64,000 nt of DNA from Nepenthes gracilis. Its lineage: Eukaryota > Streptophyta > Magnoliopsida > Caryophyllales > Nepenthaceae. The notes beneath the pieces were generated by a model. The model saw nothing but the letters and a program-made list of their open reading frames with translations. It made no database searches and was not told where the DNA came from. The position numbers and the translations under genes were made by a program. Positions 1-13,900 of this stretch are shown here, piece by piece (position 1 is the first letter of the stretch; each line of letters starts with the position of its first letter). The DNA lies in the NCBI GenBank assembly GCA_033239525.1, contig BSYO01000031.1, forward strand, positions 2,418,001 through 2,482,000. Direction: 5' to 3'.

Positions 1-533
1 CATGTTCTAAAGGTTTTCTCTTTATTTTTCTATTTCTTTCACCATTAAAGCTTTCATCCTTCTACCTTCGTTGGAGACGTTGGTGCGTTGAAGAAGGAGA
101 CCCGATCTTGGTTGGCAATTCAAGCGGCACGAGAGGAAGATTGGCTTGAAGACCTAAGGTGTCAGGTTGGTTGCCGTGGGCAAATCCAAGGAGTTCCTTG
201 GTAGGGATCACGTGTCGGGAGTAAGTCGGCTAGGTTAGCGTCGTTACCACACGGCTGTAAGTTGATTTTCATAGTGCATTGCTTCCTGGCGTTGAAGCCG
301 AAGTGTTTTTCTCGATACCGTGGGTATCGAGTTTTCACTTCGTCACCAAAAATCGGATCTTTATTATTATTGCTTATTGTTGTTTATGTTGTGCATGCTT
401 ATTAATTCCGTATACATCTAGAGTTAAATATCCCTTACGTGTATCGGATATTTAATTTAATTAATTTATTTTATTGCTTCCGCTATATATTTAACGGGGT
501 CGAAACACGGTAGCACCGAAACGTGCTTTTTCA
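1..533 (+). mobile_element. 3' part of an LTR (same family as 17112-17891)
   Basis: This stretch aligns throughout with 17356-17891, which is the distal part of a solo LTR with target duplication. Shared landmarks are the start CATGTTCTAA, the block CAAATCCAAGGAGTTCCTTG, the block TAAGTCGGCTAGGTTAGCG and the end GTGCTTTTTCA. The LTR continues left of the window. No primer-binding site follows position 533, so it is either a solo LTR or the downstream LTR of an element. It carries no coding sequence. Confidence 0.75.
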
Positions 534-597
534 CCCTCCAAACAAGAGTTGTCCTCGTTCTAGGAGGCCTACCCTCTATTGAAGAGTTGGCCTCCGC

Positions 598-900
598 CTA
601 GGAACCCTCTGTCCCAAAGCTATGAGCCACGTGCCCTTCGTCCCGGAGCCATGAGCCCCCTGTCTCGGAACAAGGAACCCTCCGTCCCAGAGCCATGAGT
701 CCTCCGTCCCAAGAGCCCTTCATCCTGGAGTTTGGAACCCTCCATCCCGGAGCCATGAGCACTCCATCCTGAATCCACGAGCCATTCGTCCCAAAATTAT
801 GAGCACTCCGTCCTTGAGCCACAAGCCCTCCGTCCCAAGAGCCAAGAACCCTCCTTCCCGAAACCACAAGCCCTACGTCCAGGAGTCAAGAGCTCACTGT
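598..900. repeat. Minisatellite, about 13 copies of a 22-23 bp unit
   Basis: Degenerate tandem units of the kind CCCTCCGTCCCGGAGCCATG plus AGC are seen throughout. Open frames across it are by-products of the repeat and have no stop-free meaning. It lies about 1 kb upstream of the start codon of the gene at 1944. Confidence 0.75.
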
Positions 901-979
901 CCAAAAGTTAACCATCCGCTCGAATAATCAGGATGTTGACCCCACTAGTACAGTTTAATTCTTCTCCTCTAAACTGTCC

Positions 980-1345
980 ATCTACCGGGTGCACTCCTAA
1001 ATTGCACCTCTAAATCATTCCTCTATCGAACGCACCTCTAAGCCGCCCATCTGCAAGTGCCCATCTAAATCGCCTCTCTTTCGAGCGAACCTCTAAGATG
1101 CTCCTATATGGGCGTACATCTAAGACGTCATTATGCAGGCACACCTCTAAGCCACCCATATACGGGCGCTCCTTTAAGCTGCTCATTTGTTTATTGTACA
1201 TCTAAGTCGTCCCTCTACTAAACACACCTCTAAATCACCCCTCTGCTGGGCACATCTCTAAGTTGCCTTTACGCGGGCGCTCCTCTAGGCCGACCCTCTG
1301 CCGGGTGCACCTCTAAGCCGCCTATCAGCTGGTGCACCTCTTAGT
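980..1345. repeat. Minisatellite, about 13 copies of a 27-28 bp unit
   Basis: A second tandem array with an unrelated unit, roughly CACCTCTAAGCCGCCCCTCT followed by GCCGGGCG, starts about 80 bases after the first. Units diverge by several bases each. The segment that follows (1346-1440) contains GAGTGTCGGAGAG, a string common in plant LTR elements, so both arrays may have come in with a retroelement; that is inference. Confidence 0.7.
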
Positions 1346-1943
1346 ATCTTTCTAATCTTTGAGAAAGATTTTTAATTTGAGTGTCGGAGAGTATATAATA
1401 TGATTAATTTCTGTCGTCCTCTAACCTCCTATTTATAGTTTGTAGTGTGCAGTTCGACTAGCAGCTGAAAAATAGAAGGCTCTCTAATTCGTACACAACT
1501 CGAGAATTAGGGATGCATCAATTATAAATATATTATAAATAAATATAATAAATAATATAAATTTTTAAAAATATAATAAAAAATGGAATTGTTGTAGCGT
1601 TGCCTTCACTCCCGTCAAAACCCCTGTGGGATTTTGTATTCCTGCGCAAATTGCAGACAGACTCAAAAATATTGTTCATTTATTGGGATTTCAGGGAGAA
1701 ATTCGAGTGTTCATTTCCAGATTTGAAGCTCGTTTGTGATAATTTATCGATTTTTTCTTGGAAATTCCTTGTACCTTTGAAGTTTTGTTATGGTATTCGG
1801 ATCTCGGATCTCGGTCTTACAAGGATCGAAAGCTTCGAATTTGTGGTGAAAGTAGTGGTCGTTGAATCGGATCTTGTAGGATTTTTTGCTTGGGATTTGC
1901 TTCTTGAGGGTTAGGGTTTTTTTAGATTAGTTCTTTCTGGAAA

Positions 1944-4900
1944 ATGATGAAAATTGTGTGTTTGACAACAATTCTATGGTTTTTCGTTGCTGCGGATCTT
2001 TCTGGTGCTGACTTTCTGTGGAATTTCCGGAAATTAGTTGCCCTTCCGCCAAAACCGAGCCACAACGAAAAGGTAATTTTTCCTCCTCCATAGCTGATCT
2101 TGTCGATTGTTTGCTTCTTGTGGTTTTCTTTATGAATTAGAATTTGCTCAGAGAAGAGTTGACTTTCAGGCTCCTAAACCAAGTCCTAGTGAAGAGAAGT
2201 ACAAGGGTAAGCAAGTACAAGGGCCAGTGGAAAGCAGTGAGAGCTGCGATGGGATAGATATGAGGTGCAGCGACTCAAAGTCGATGACTGCCTGCATTCA
2301 GAGATTTGATGATGGTAATATTACTTGCTGTTTTTAGTGTTCTGATACATGATTATTTCTCCAACCTGCAGTTTAATTTGGTTGATTCTAGGAATTGTTT
2401 TGCTGATAGTAACGTTTGAATATGTTTCATGAAAGAAAGCAAGATAGGAATTTTCACTGGATTTATAGGAAGAACAATAAGTGCATTTAAATGCTTATCT
2501 TTTCCGAAGTCACGCTACTGTATGATGGACCTATTTAAACAAGCTGATGTATTATTCTAGCTTGGGCGATTTCAGGAAACCCGGTGTGCTTGTTTAATGG
2601 GTTGCCAGTTCTAGAGCTATGAATGAAAAATAATTTAGAATTGCTTCTATTTTTGGATAATATTAAACTAAATCGAGTAAAATGTCAAAAGCGGATTTAT
2701 ATAACCAACCCCAATCAATGGCATTGAAAGTGCTGCTGTTATTGTTCTTGGTGTAATGGTTGAGTATGCTCCCAGAAAGAGAGCAAGATATGAATTTGTC
2801 ACTAGCCTTATAGAAAAAACGCTAAATGCATTAAATATGCTTATCGTTTCTGAAGTCAAGGTGCTTGATGATGAACCTATTTAAACAAGCTGACGTATAA
2901 TTCTAGCTTGGGCAATTTTGGGTAGCATCATGTACTTATTTGATGGGTTGCCAGTTCTAGAGCTGTGGATAAAAATGATTTAAAATTGTTTTTACTTAGG
3001 AAATATTGCACTAGATCAGATAAAATGGCAAAAATAAATTCACATAGCTAAATCCAACTTAATGAAACTGAAAGCATTGTTGTTGGTGGTGGCAGCGGCA
3101 GTGTAACAGTTGAGTATGTTCCCTGAAAAAGAGCAAGAAAGGAAATTTGCCCCTAGCTTTATAGAGAGATCACTAAATGCATTTAAATATGCTTATCGTT
3201 TCTGAAATCATGACACTCAATGATGAACCTATTTAAACAAGCTAATGTATAATTCTAGCTTAGGCAATTTTGGGTAACATCATATGCTTGTTTATGGGTT
3301 GCCAATTCCAGAGCTATGAATAACCAATTCTGCTTAATAGAACTGAAAGCATTTTTGTTGTTTGCTCTGGCTTATTGAAGATGTGTCTATGAACCTTGCT
3401 ACTTACTATGTCCAAGTTCAGAAAATGCTGGAAAGTGTGTTACTCTTAGTAAACAACACTGCACTATTATGAACACTACGGGAAACTTTCACTAGTTTGT
3501 ATTAAGTGTTTTTTTGGAAGTCCACCAGGGAAAGTAACCCCAAAAAAGAACCATATGTTGGAAAAAGCAGAAATAGTCTTATTTTGCTTCTTTGCTTGGG
3601 AAAGGTTTTGGGGGGTCTCCTATGAATGCTTATTACTTCCTAGTTTTCGGGATTATGGCTTTGAAGGTCAGCAGAGGAACTAGGTTGGAGGATTGGTTAA
3701 TATTTAGGATGCAATGATAACAGACTAAGAAACATGGGAATGGACACAACGTTATACCAATATGTTGACACGCTATTTCTTTCAAGAAACGAGAACATAA
3801 CACGCTGGAACTTGTTAACTAAAATCGTAATTTATGGTTTTTCTAATTGATAATTAGCAATAAAGATGCATATTTTTTATTTCTTCATCCAAAAAAATTT
3901 CGTAAGAAAATACACAATTGATCTAACTAAACGAGTCATGTTATAACATCTTCAAGCTATTATAGTAAAACAATAATACTGTGTAACTTAACAAACTAAG
4001 ACAAAATTTAATATAGAAAATTTCATATATTTATCAAAATTTTTATTTTAATTTTACCACTTTATACCTTATAATTATCAAAAGAAATAAAATATTAGTA
4101 AAAAATTAAACAAAAATGTGTCCCAAGTGTATCTAAACATGTTTGAGTGTGTAAGAACATTAAAAAAATAAAATGAAACAAACTAAAATTGGACATGTGT
4201 CCAAGCATGTCAGGAGGGCATTGGTATTCAGTACGTGTCAGATATTGACTCTTTAGCCATAGAAGATTGTTCATGTTTCTTGGATGATAGAGGACAAAGA
4301 ATCTGCTATGCCAGGGGAAATATTAAAGATGCTAGCATTTTGCTTGTTAGTTTCCTGGCCCTCTCCTTCAAAAGCAGCACAACAGCAGCAAAATCTTATG
4401 TCCCACTGGAAGCTGTTGGCTAAATACATGATTTCTTCCATCATTCAGCTTTATTTAGAGCAAAGTGATACTAAAGTATCCTTCAAGAAATCAACTATAA
4501 GTGAAACTGTCACTTTGGAAGTAGCAAAATCTCTCCTCCTTTGATTCTAAACCCATCTGCTAAACATTTTGTATACGGAATTATTTATATACTGAGTCAG
4601 GACAGTTCACAAGTACAAGTCGGCTAACATGTGCATGCCTTCCACGGTTTCAGCTGATTTTTTATTTTTATTTTTATTTGTGTGTGTGTGTGCATCTGGA
4701 GGAGGAACATAGTTAATAGTTGTAGGTCATTTATTCGAAAATTTCCTCAATTATAATAACACACACACACACATATATATATATATCTGCTGCATAAGTG
4801 CCCTGGCATATATTCTCTTTCCCAGGTGACCCAAAAATGGCACACCATAGCTTCTAGAGCAAGCCCTTCTATATTGGCCACCAATGTTGTTAAAGGTGCT

Positions 4901-7900
4901 CCTAGTCTCGGGGCTTAAAACTTGTGTCACTTTCCAAAACTGAATTTTCTGTTGTTTTTTTTTATCCGAAATATACTAAGATCAGACATAAAACCCCAAA
5001 ACCAGGTCAAACGTGAACAAACCAAACCCCAAATCAGCAAGAGTCCACAAAACACAGCAGATATAAAATCTAACTGAACTAATTTTGTTTGATCTTCAAA
5101 ATACATAATAAAACCTGCTCAAAATCCAAATAAACTTGCAAGAAAATACTTAACAATTATAATATTAGACCTGAACAAATCATGCTGGTACAAATAATCC
5201 CAAATATAAACAAATTGCGATAAACGAAATTATACAACAAATCTCAAATATAAAATCCAAATACAAACCAATTGCAAATCCAAGTACCAATATGCAATAA
5301 GCAAATCTTCAGTCTTCCGTCCAAATCCTACAAGTTTTCAAGCCCTTTAACCTAGAAAGAGTTAGAAATATGCCAAATCATGAGTTTAAAGTTCAACAAG
5401 TATACATACACATACATACATATACATACATACATACATATACATATATACATACATACATATACATACATACATATACATATATACATACATACATAGA
5501 CATACATATACATATATATATACATACATATACATACATACATACATATACATATATACATACATACATATACATACATACATATACATATATACATACA
5601 TACATATACATACATATACATATATATATACATACATATACATACATACATACATATACATACATACATACATATACATACATATACATACATACATACA
5701 TATACATACATACATACATATACATACATACATATATATACATATATATACATACATATATATAGTCCAATAAATTAGAACGAATGAGTGAAAATAGTAA
5801 AAGATATGTGAAATCCAATATATGTCAAATGTTTTAAATATCGAATGTCCAAATGCCAAATGTCCAAATCCATCAAATACGCAAATACATTTTTGTATAT
5901 AAAATTTGTAATTTGAATACGAGTATCAAATAGTCCAAATGTATAAAGTCGTCAAAAGGCTCGAATTTTCAAATATCACAAATCTAGAATTCTCAAAGTC
6001 CAAAGTACAAAAATTGGATAAATTTGAATATCAATCAAAACCTCCAATTCTCTAAAGTTAAACATCTCAAATAACAAATCATATATTGGTAAAATTTTAA
6101 AAATCTAAAACATGCTAAAATGTGAGAATTAAGAACCAATAAACTAACTTTTAGGAAGGGTTATATACGTATTCTGGGTAATTTTAGGCTAAATCACTAC
6201 TATTTAAAATTGTAGGCAAACTGTCTACAAATTCCTCCATACAGACGAGGTCAAGTGCTATTTTTTTTTTTTTTTGTTATCCCTAGATGATAGGTGGAGC
6301 CCTCAAATCTATTTTGTTACGTCCCAAGCGCACAATACACAAGTCAAAATGAAATCCACAATAAAAATAAAACCCAATAAATCATCAATAGCCAAAATAC
6401 CCAACCTGGGAGTGACGATCAAAATATAAATGGACCCAAACACTAAACAACCCGCACAAGACCTCAACGGATATAAATCCGAACAACATAAAATATGACC
6501 TACTAATCATAAGTCAAAAAGGGGATATCTAATAAAAATAACAATTCATCTACATAACACAAATATTCTATAATTCTCAATACAGAGACTACGGTTCACA
6601 ACTGGCCAAATACAAGCCAAAATACAACCCCGAGATCAGAAACCCTACAGGCATAAATATCCAACTCACCAAGAGAAAAATGCCGCGTCCAATCGAGTCC
6701 AAACTCCTGCAATCACATCCAATCCACTAGTCTGAAGGGATAAATATGAAAACGTGAGCCCAAAATTCAGCAAGTATCATCATATAAAACAGTATATATA
6801 AATCAAATGGAATAGGATGCCACATATAAAGCAAACTACAAGGTCCGTCAAAGTCACTGAAAATCGAAAAGATATCTCATACTAAATCATTGTCAGTATC
6901 AAACAATCCCTTTGGGACATAATCATAATAAATAACGATCCGGTCAAATCTCATAGACGATATCATATCATATGATCCGATGTTACATTATATAATCACG
7001 ACTGTCACCACATTCGCGTGGGACACAAACCATAGTCCGGATCCAAATCTCATAATCTCACATGCTGAAATCAAGGAAACCGAAATCAAGTCATATAAAT
7101 ATAAAACATGTTCCGAGACTTAACACATATCCATATGTACAAGATATTCTTATTGCCCATTAGTAGGCCAGTCCACGTATTTCAAATCATAATTTATGTA
7201 AATACATGCAGAAATACAAAACATGAATGAAATCAGAAAACCAAAGATTATTAGACCAACCTGATGAAGGGTTACCCTTGTCCGATAACCATGGCTATAT
7301 TGGCTGTGTTTCAAGCCGGTAGCTCAAGGCCCGACTGAGTTTTAGACTAGTAGCTCAAGGCCGTCTATGTACTTTGCCTCCTATAGATTCAGAACTTGCT
7401 TACTATGTTTTACCACTCACGGCTTTAAGTGCAACATCTTGTTTAGTTATATATTAGGATGTCCGAATATATTAATTTTCGTTAATTCTTTACAATGGTT
7501 CTTATTTAAAATATATAGTGGGGCAGGTCAATTACAATATACCTCAACCTTCCTGCCGGCAGATAGGGGCCACATATCACATATGTCCCCACTGAGAGCG
7601 GTACTACGAAATCTCATGCCTCGAATCACAATTAATACCGGTGGGTCTCAAACGACCATGGTCCTGTAGTGACCCTACCCCTGGCAGCATGCATATGGAT
7701 TAATGTAAGGTTTGGTTCATAGTTTCACAACATAGAGATACACGTATATGTCGTTCGGGTATCCACAAATTACAAAACCCTCCAAAATTATAAATACTCG
7801 TGAAAAACTACCGTACAACCGGTAAAACATACTTGTATGCAAGCAATAAATAGAGCAGTACACGAAAAACACATACATGTAAACAAAATCTTCAAAATAT

Positions 7901-10900
7901 ACACAAATATTAGTGGACACGAAAGTAGACTAAGGATTTGGTTTACAGATACTTGCCTCAACTTTATACTCTCCAGATCTGACTAACGGAAGCTCTGAGA
8001 TGTCCGATTGCTACTTTCTCTCTCCTACTCTTCCTCTCTCCTCTCTCGGCTTCTGTGTAAAATTTGGCCCGAAACCTTAACCGTGCACCTTTACGTACCC
8101 AACTTGTGCACAGGTGGTGCCTCGAGCGCAACTTGAGCGAGACCCCAAACACAACCCAATATGAAAATTGTACCTCCTCGTCTTCAACGTGCCTCGAGCA
8201 CAGACCCAACGCATGGCATCTGGAAAATGTGCCTCCCTCGCGCTTACAGCACACCTCGAGCACAGAAGTACGAATCCAGGTCCTTCAGATTTGCACAAAA
8301 TACCAGTAAGCCGATGCATCCAATAAATTCCAAAATTAATAAATTCATTCGAAATATATCAAATGGGAATCCGGGTATTACAACTCTCCCCAACTTACCA
8401 AAATTTCATCCTCGAAATTCATGTACCTTAATCCTCGAATAGATAATGATATTTCTCCCAGATCTCACTCTCACGCTCCCTTATCACTTCTTCAATTGCG
8501 TGATTCCTCCACAACACTTTAACCAATGGAATCACTTTATTTCTCAGCACCTAATCCTTTCGGTCCGGAATCTGAATAGGGATCTCAACATACGACAAAT
8601 TCTCGTCGATTTCTAACGGATCAAACTCAATCATGTGGGACGGATCATATACATATTTTCTTAACATAGATCCATGGAAAACATTATGACATTTTGCCAA
8701 ACTCGAAGGCAACGCTAATCTGTAGGCTACCTCTCCAACTTGCTTCAACACCTCAAACGACCTAATGAATCTTGGCTTCAACTTGTCTCTCACTCCAAAA
8801 CGTGAGATTCCTTTCCTAGGGGATACCTTCAAGAATACATGGTCGCTCACCTCAAACTTCAAATCTGACCTAGATGCATAGCTCTTTTGGCAACTTTGCG
8901 CAACCATTAGATAATCTCGAATGATCTTAATTTTCTCTGACAAATCCTGGATGATATCGAGACCCAAAAGTCTACGATCGCAAATCTCCTTCCAATTGAT
9001 AGGACAACTGCATTTTCGACCATATAAAGTCTCGAAAGGGTCATTTCAATACTCTACTAATAGCAATTATTATAAGCAAACTTGGCAACCGGTAAATAAT
9101 TATCCCAACTTCCTTTCATCTCCAATATCGCTGCCCTCAACATATCCTCTAAAATGTAGATGGTCCTCTCAGACTGACTACCAGTTTGCAAATGAAATGC
9201 TGAACTGAACTTCAACTTAGTCCCGAGTTCCTTATACAGACTCTCCCGAAATTTCGACACGAACCTTGGGTCACAATCTGAGACAATCGAAGTTGGAACA
9301 TCGTGTAGCCTCATAATCTCATTAACAAACAAACGAGCTAACTTGTCTCAACAATACGTCATCCGAACCGGCAGGAAATGAGCCAACTTGGTCAATCTGT
9401 TCAAAACCACCCAAACAGTGTCCATATTCTTTGCCATTCTCAGCAATCCTAAAACAAAATCCATCGAGATATGCTCCCTTTTTTAACTAGGAATCGGTAG
9501 AGGTTGCAAAAGTCCTAGTGGTTTCTTATGCTCAGCTTTCACTTGCCGACATACAATACACCTAGTTACAAATGCCGTAATTTCTTGCTTCATATACCTT
9601 CTCCAGAAATTCTTCTTCATATCTTGGTACGTCTTGTTAACTCCGGGATGGATTGTATACCTCAATCGATGGGCCTCGTTCAATATTTCTTCCTTCAGCT
9701 CCGCAATATATGGAACATAGATCCTATCCCGAAAATGAAGAATTCCATCAGCCTACATGTTAAAATCCACTCGAGCTTCATTACCCAAGTCACCAGTGAT
9801 CTCCATCAAATACAGGTCATTCATCTAATTCTCCTTGATTTTTTCTAAAATCACTGGCTATACCTGGAGATAGACAACATCATCCTCGACCCTTCAAAAT
9901 GCAAATGAACAATACAGCCATTCATTCTACTCAACATCTCTCATTCCTTAATCATTAAATGAGCTACTAGCCCCAAAGGCTTCCGACACAGTATCAGCAA
10001 CCACATTCTCTTTCCCCGATTGGTACTGAATATCATAATCATAATCTTTCAACAAATCAATCCATCTTTACTGTCTCATATTTAGCTCTTTTTATGAAAA
10101 TAAATATTTTAGACTCTTATAATCGAATATATCACAAACCTTTTCCCATATAAATAATGTTTCCAAATTTTCAGAGCAAAAACCACTGCTGCCAACTCCA
10201 AATCATAAGTCGGATAATTTTACTCATGCACTTTCAACTGCTTTGATTCATAGGCGACCACCCGACCTTGCTGCATCAAGACACACCCCAAACCTCTCCT
10301 GGAAGCATCACAATATACAACGAATCCTCCCGATCCATCAGGGATTGATAACACCGACGTTGAAGTCAACATCTTCTTTAATTCCTGAGAACTACTTTCA
10401 CAATCATCATCCCAGATGAACATTGCTTGCTTCTGCATCAATCGCGTCAAAGGCACCGCAATTCTTAAGAAATTTTCAACAAATCGCCAGTAATGCCTGG
10501 CCAAATCCAAAAAATTCTGCACTTTTGTGATATTCTGCGGTCTCTCCCAATTAACCGCCGTTTCCACTGTATTTAGATCCACAGATATGCCACCATTAGA
10601 CACAACATGACTCAAGAAAGAAATTTCTTCCAACCAAAACTAACACTTCTTCAATTTTGCAAACAGACACGTCTCCCTTAACATCTGCAACGCCATCCTT
10701 AGATGAGTCTAATGATCCTCAAAGCTCCTCAAATAGATCAGAATATTATCAATAAAAAACAATCACAAACTAATCTAAGAATGGCTGAAAGACTCGATTC
10801 ATCAATTCCGTAAATGATGCCGGAGTATTGGTCAATCCAAAAGGTATCATAAAAAACTCATAATTACCATATCTTGTCCTAAAGGCTGTCTTGGGTACAT

Positions 10901-13900
10901 TCTCCTGCTTACTCCTTAGTTGATGATATCCTGACCTTAAATCAATCTACCTGAGCTCTCCGCAACTAATCAAACAAATCATCGATTCTCAAGAGGGGAT
11001 ACTTGTTTTTTATGGTGATCTTATCCAATTCCCTATCATCCACACACAGCCTCATAGAACCATCTTTTTTCTTCACAAATAATACCGGAGCTCCCCACAG
11101 CAACACACTCAGCTGAAGAAAACTTTTCTCGAACAACTCTTGTAATTTTCGCTTCAACTCCTTTAATTCGGACGAGGCCATCCGATAAGGAGCCCTCAAA
11201 ATCAACACTGATCCTGGCACCACATCAATGGAAAATTCAATCTCTCTATCAGGAGGCAATCCCAGCAAATCCCTTGGAAACACATCCTCAAACTCACGAA
11301 CAATAGGGATATCCTTAATGACCACTGAATGACTTCCAAAAGTAGTCTCATATGCCAAATAAGCTTGGCATCCCTTCTTGCATCAAATGGTTCCCATAAA
11401 GAGCCAAAATCTGTCCCGATGATTCCTTTCCGATCCTACCTTGGAATTCAAAAGATTCATACCCCGAAATACAAAATAACACCAATTTATGGACGCAATC
11501 TATTGTAGCGTGATAGCATGCCAACCAATCCATTCCCAAGATAACATCAAAATCCGGCATATTCAACAAAATCAAATTTGCTGACAACTCATAGCCACAA
11601 ACCCGAATCAAACATCGGAGATAAACAATCTCTGACAGCAACTATTTACCTACCGGAGTTGATATCATCAAAGCAATTTCAAAAATTGAGACAGCACACA
11701 TAAATTACACACTAAAGAATGCGTAGCCCCGGGGTTAAACAATACATGCGCTATGGAATTAAAAATTTGCAAGGTACTTCTACCACGAACGAATTCGCCC
11801 TAGCATCACGGGCTGATGCTGCAAAGCCTCTTCCAAAAGCCGCTGGCCTTTTTTCTGAATGCTCTCTCCCCTGAGACTGAGGGCAGTCCTTTACACGATA
11901 GTCTTCCTAGCCACACTTGAAGCAAGCTCCGCTCTACCGATAATAAACTCACCCGACATGGTTCTTCCCACTTTCTGCAGCCAATTTTCTACCTACACGC
12001 GATCAAACTCTCCCCAAAATTCCAAGACATGCTCACCCTTAAATCAGTGAAACTGCATCCTGCCTTGGCCTTACTCAGCCATCCTTCTCATAGCCCTTGA
12101 GTCTCTTAACCTTAACGAGCCATTCGCCTCATGGCTTCTAGATCACTATCTTGATGCTGAATCATTCAATCCATAATATCGCTCATGCTTCCCATCATTG
12201 CCATATAATCGTCTTCGCGACTAGAGACCAATCTCCTTCCCCTAGCAGCTTCCTAAGTTCTGCTCATACTCTCGTATTCCCGGCTAGAAACCGATCTTCT
12301 ACTTCTAATAGGCCTATTATCCGCCATATTAATCACCTATCAACGCAAGCTTAGATCAAGGATCCTCCCAAAATTAGCCAAAATGACTCAAAGGATCCCA
12401 AAACGGCTCCCCCTTTTAACATTTCTCTGATACCACCACTGTCACGTCCCAAGCACACAGTATACAGGTCAAAATGAAATCCACAATAAAAATAAGACCC
12501 AATAAATCATTAACAACCACAATATCCAACTTGGGAGTGATGATCCAAATATAAATGGACCCAAACACTTAAAAACCCACATAGAACCTCAACGGATATA
12601 AATCCGAACAACATAAAATATGACCTGCTAATCATAACTCAAAGGGGATATCCAACAAAAACAACTCATCTACATAACACAAATATCTCATAATTCTCAA
12701 TATAGAAACTATGGCTCACGACCAGCCAAACACAAACCAAAATACACCCCTGAGATCAGAAGCCCTACAGGCATAATTATCCAACTCACTGGAAGAATAA
12801 TGTCGCATCTGATCAAGTCCGAACTTCTACCGTCATATCCAAGCTGCTAGTCTGAAAGAATAAAATATGAAAACGTGAGTCTAAAATTTAGCAAGTATTA
12901 TCATATAAAATAGTATATATAAATCAGATAGAATGAGATGCCACGTATAAAACAAACCACAAGGTCCGTCAAAATCATTGAAAATCGAGATGTCTCATAC
13001 TAAATCATTGTCCGTATCAAATAGTGCCTCCGAGATATAGTCATAATAAATAATGAGCCGATCAAATCTCATAGATAATATCATATCATATGATCTGAGG
13101 TCACATCACATAATCACGACTGTCACCACTTCCACGTGGGACACAAACCAAAGTCTGAATCCAAATCTCATAATCTCACATGCTAAAATCAAGGAAACCG
13201 GAACCAAATCATATAAATATAAAACATGTTTCGGGGCTTAACACGTATCTGTACATATAAGACATTTCTATTGCCCATCCGTGGACCAATCAACGTATCT
13301 CAAATCATAATTCACACAAATACATACAGAAATACAAAGTATACACTAAATCGGAGAACCAAAGATTATTAGACCAACTTGAGGAAGTGTTATCCTTGTT
13401 CGGTAACTATGGCTATATCGACTGTGTGTCCAAATATTAGTGGACACGAAAATAGACCAAGGATTTGGCTTACAAATACTTACCTCAACTTTATACTTCA
13501 CAGATCTAATGAACAGAAGCTCTGAGATGTCTGATCGTCACTTCCTCTCTCCTCTTCTTTCTCTTCGTCTCTCCTCTCCCGGCTTCTGCATGAAATTTGG
13601 CCCGAAACCCTAACCATGCACCTTATATACCCAACTCGCGCTTAGGTAACACCTCGAGCACAACTCTAGCGAGGCTCCAAACACGACCCAATCTGAAAAT
13701 TGCGCCTCTCGCTCGCCTTCAGCGGGCCTCGAGCGCAAACCCAACTCTTGGCATCCGGAAAATGTGCCTCCCTCACACCTGCAGCGCATCTCGAGCGCAG
13801 AAATACGAATCTGGGTCCTTTAGATTTTCACAAAATACCATTAAGCCAACACATCCAATAAATCTCAAAATTAATAAATACATTCGAAATATATCAAATA

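Noticed and set aside
598..1345. Open frames across the minisatellites considered as repeat proteins
   Set aside because: Units are not multiples of three throughout and diverge without codon constraint.
1600..1914. 104-codon open frame just upstream of the start codon at 1944
   Set aside because: It has no signal or domain, ends before 1944 in a different context and most likely lies in the 5' UTR.
4235..4544. Two overlapping open frames in intron 2, considered as an extra exon of the membrane-protein gene
   Set aside because: The direct join 2314 to 20013 already gives correct phase and continuous sequence; these frames lack suitable phases and motifs.
5352..5859. Several overlapping long open frames on both strands
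   Set aside because: They are translations of the ACATA/ACATAT microsatellite; period and low complexity explain them fully.
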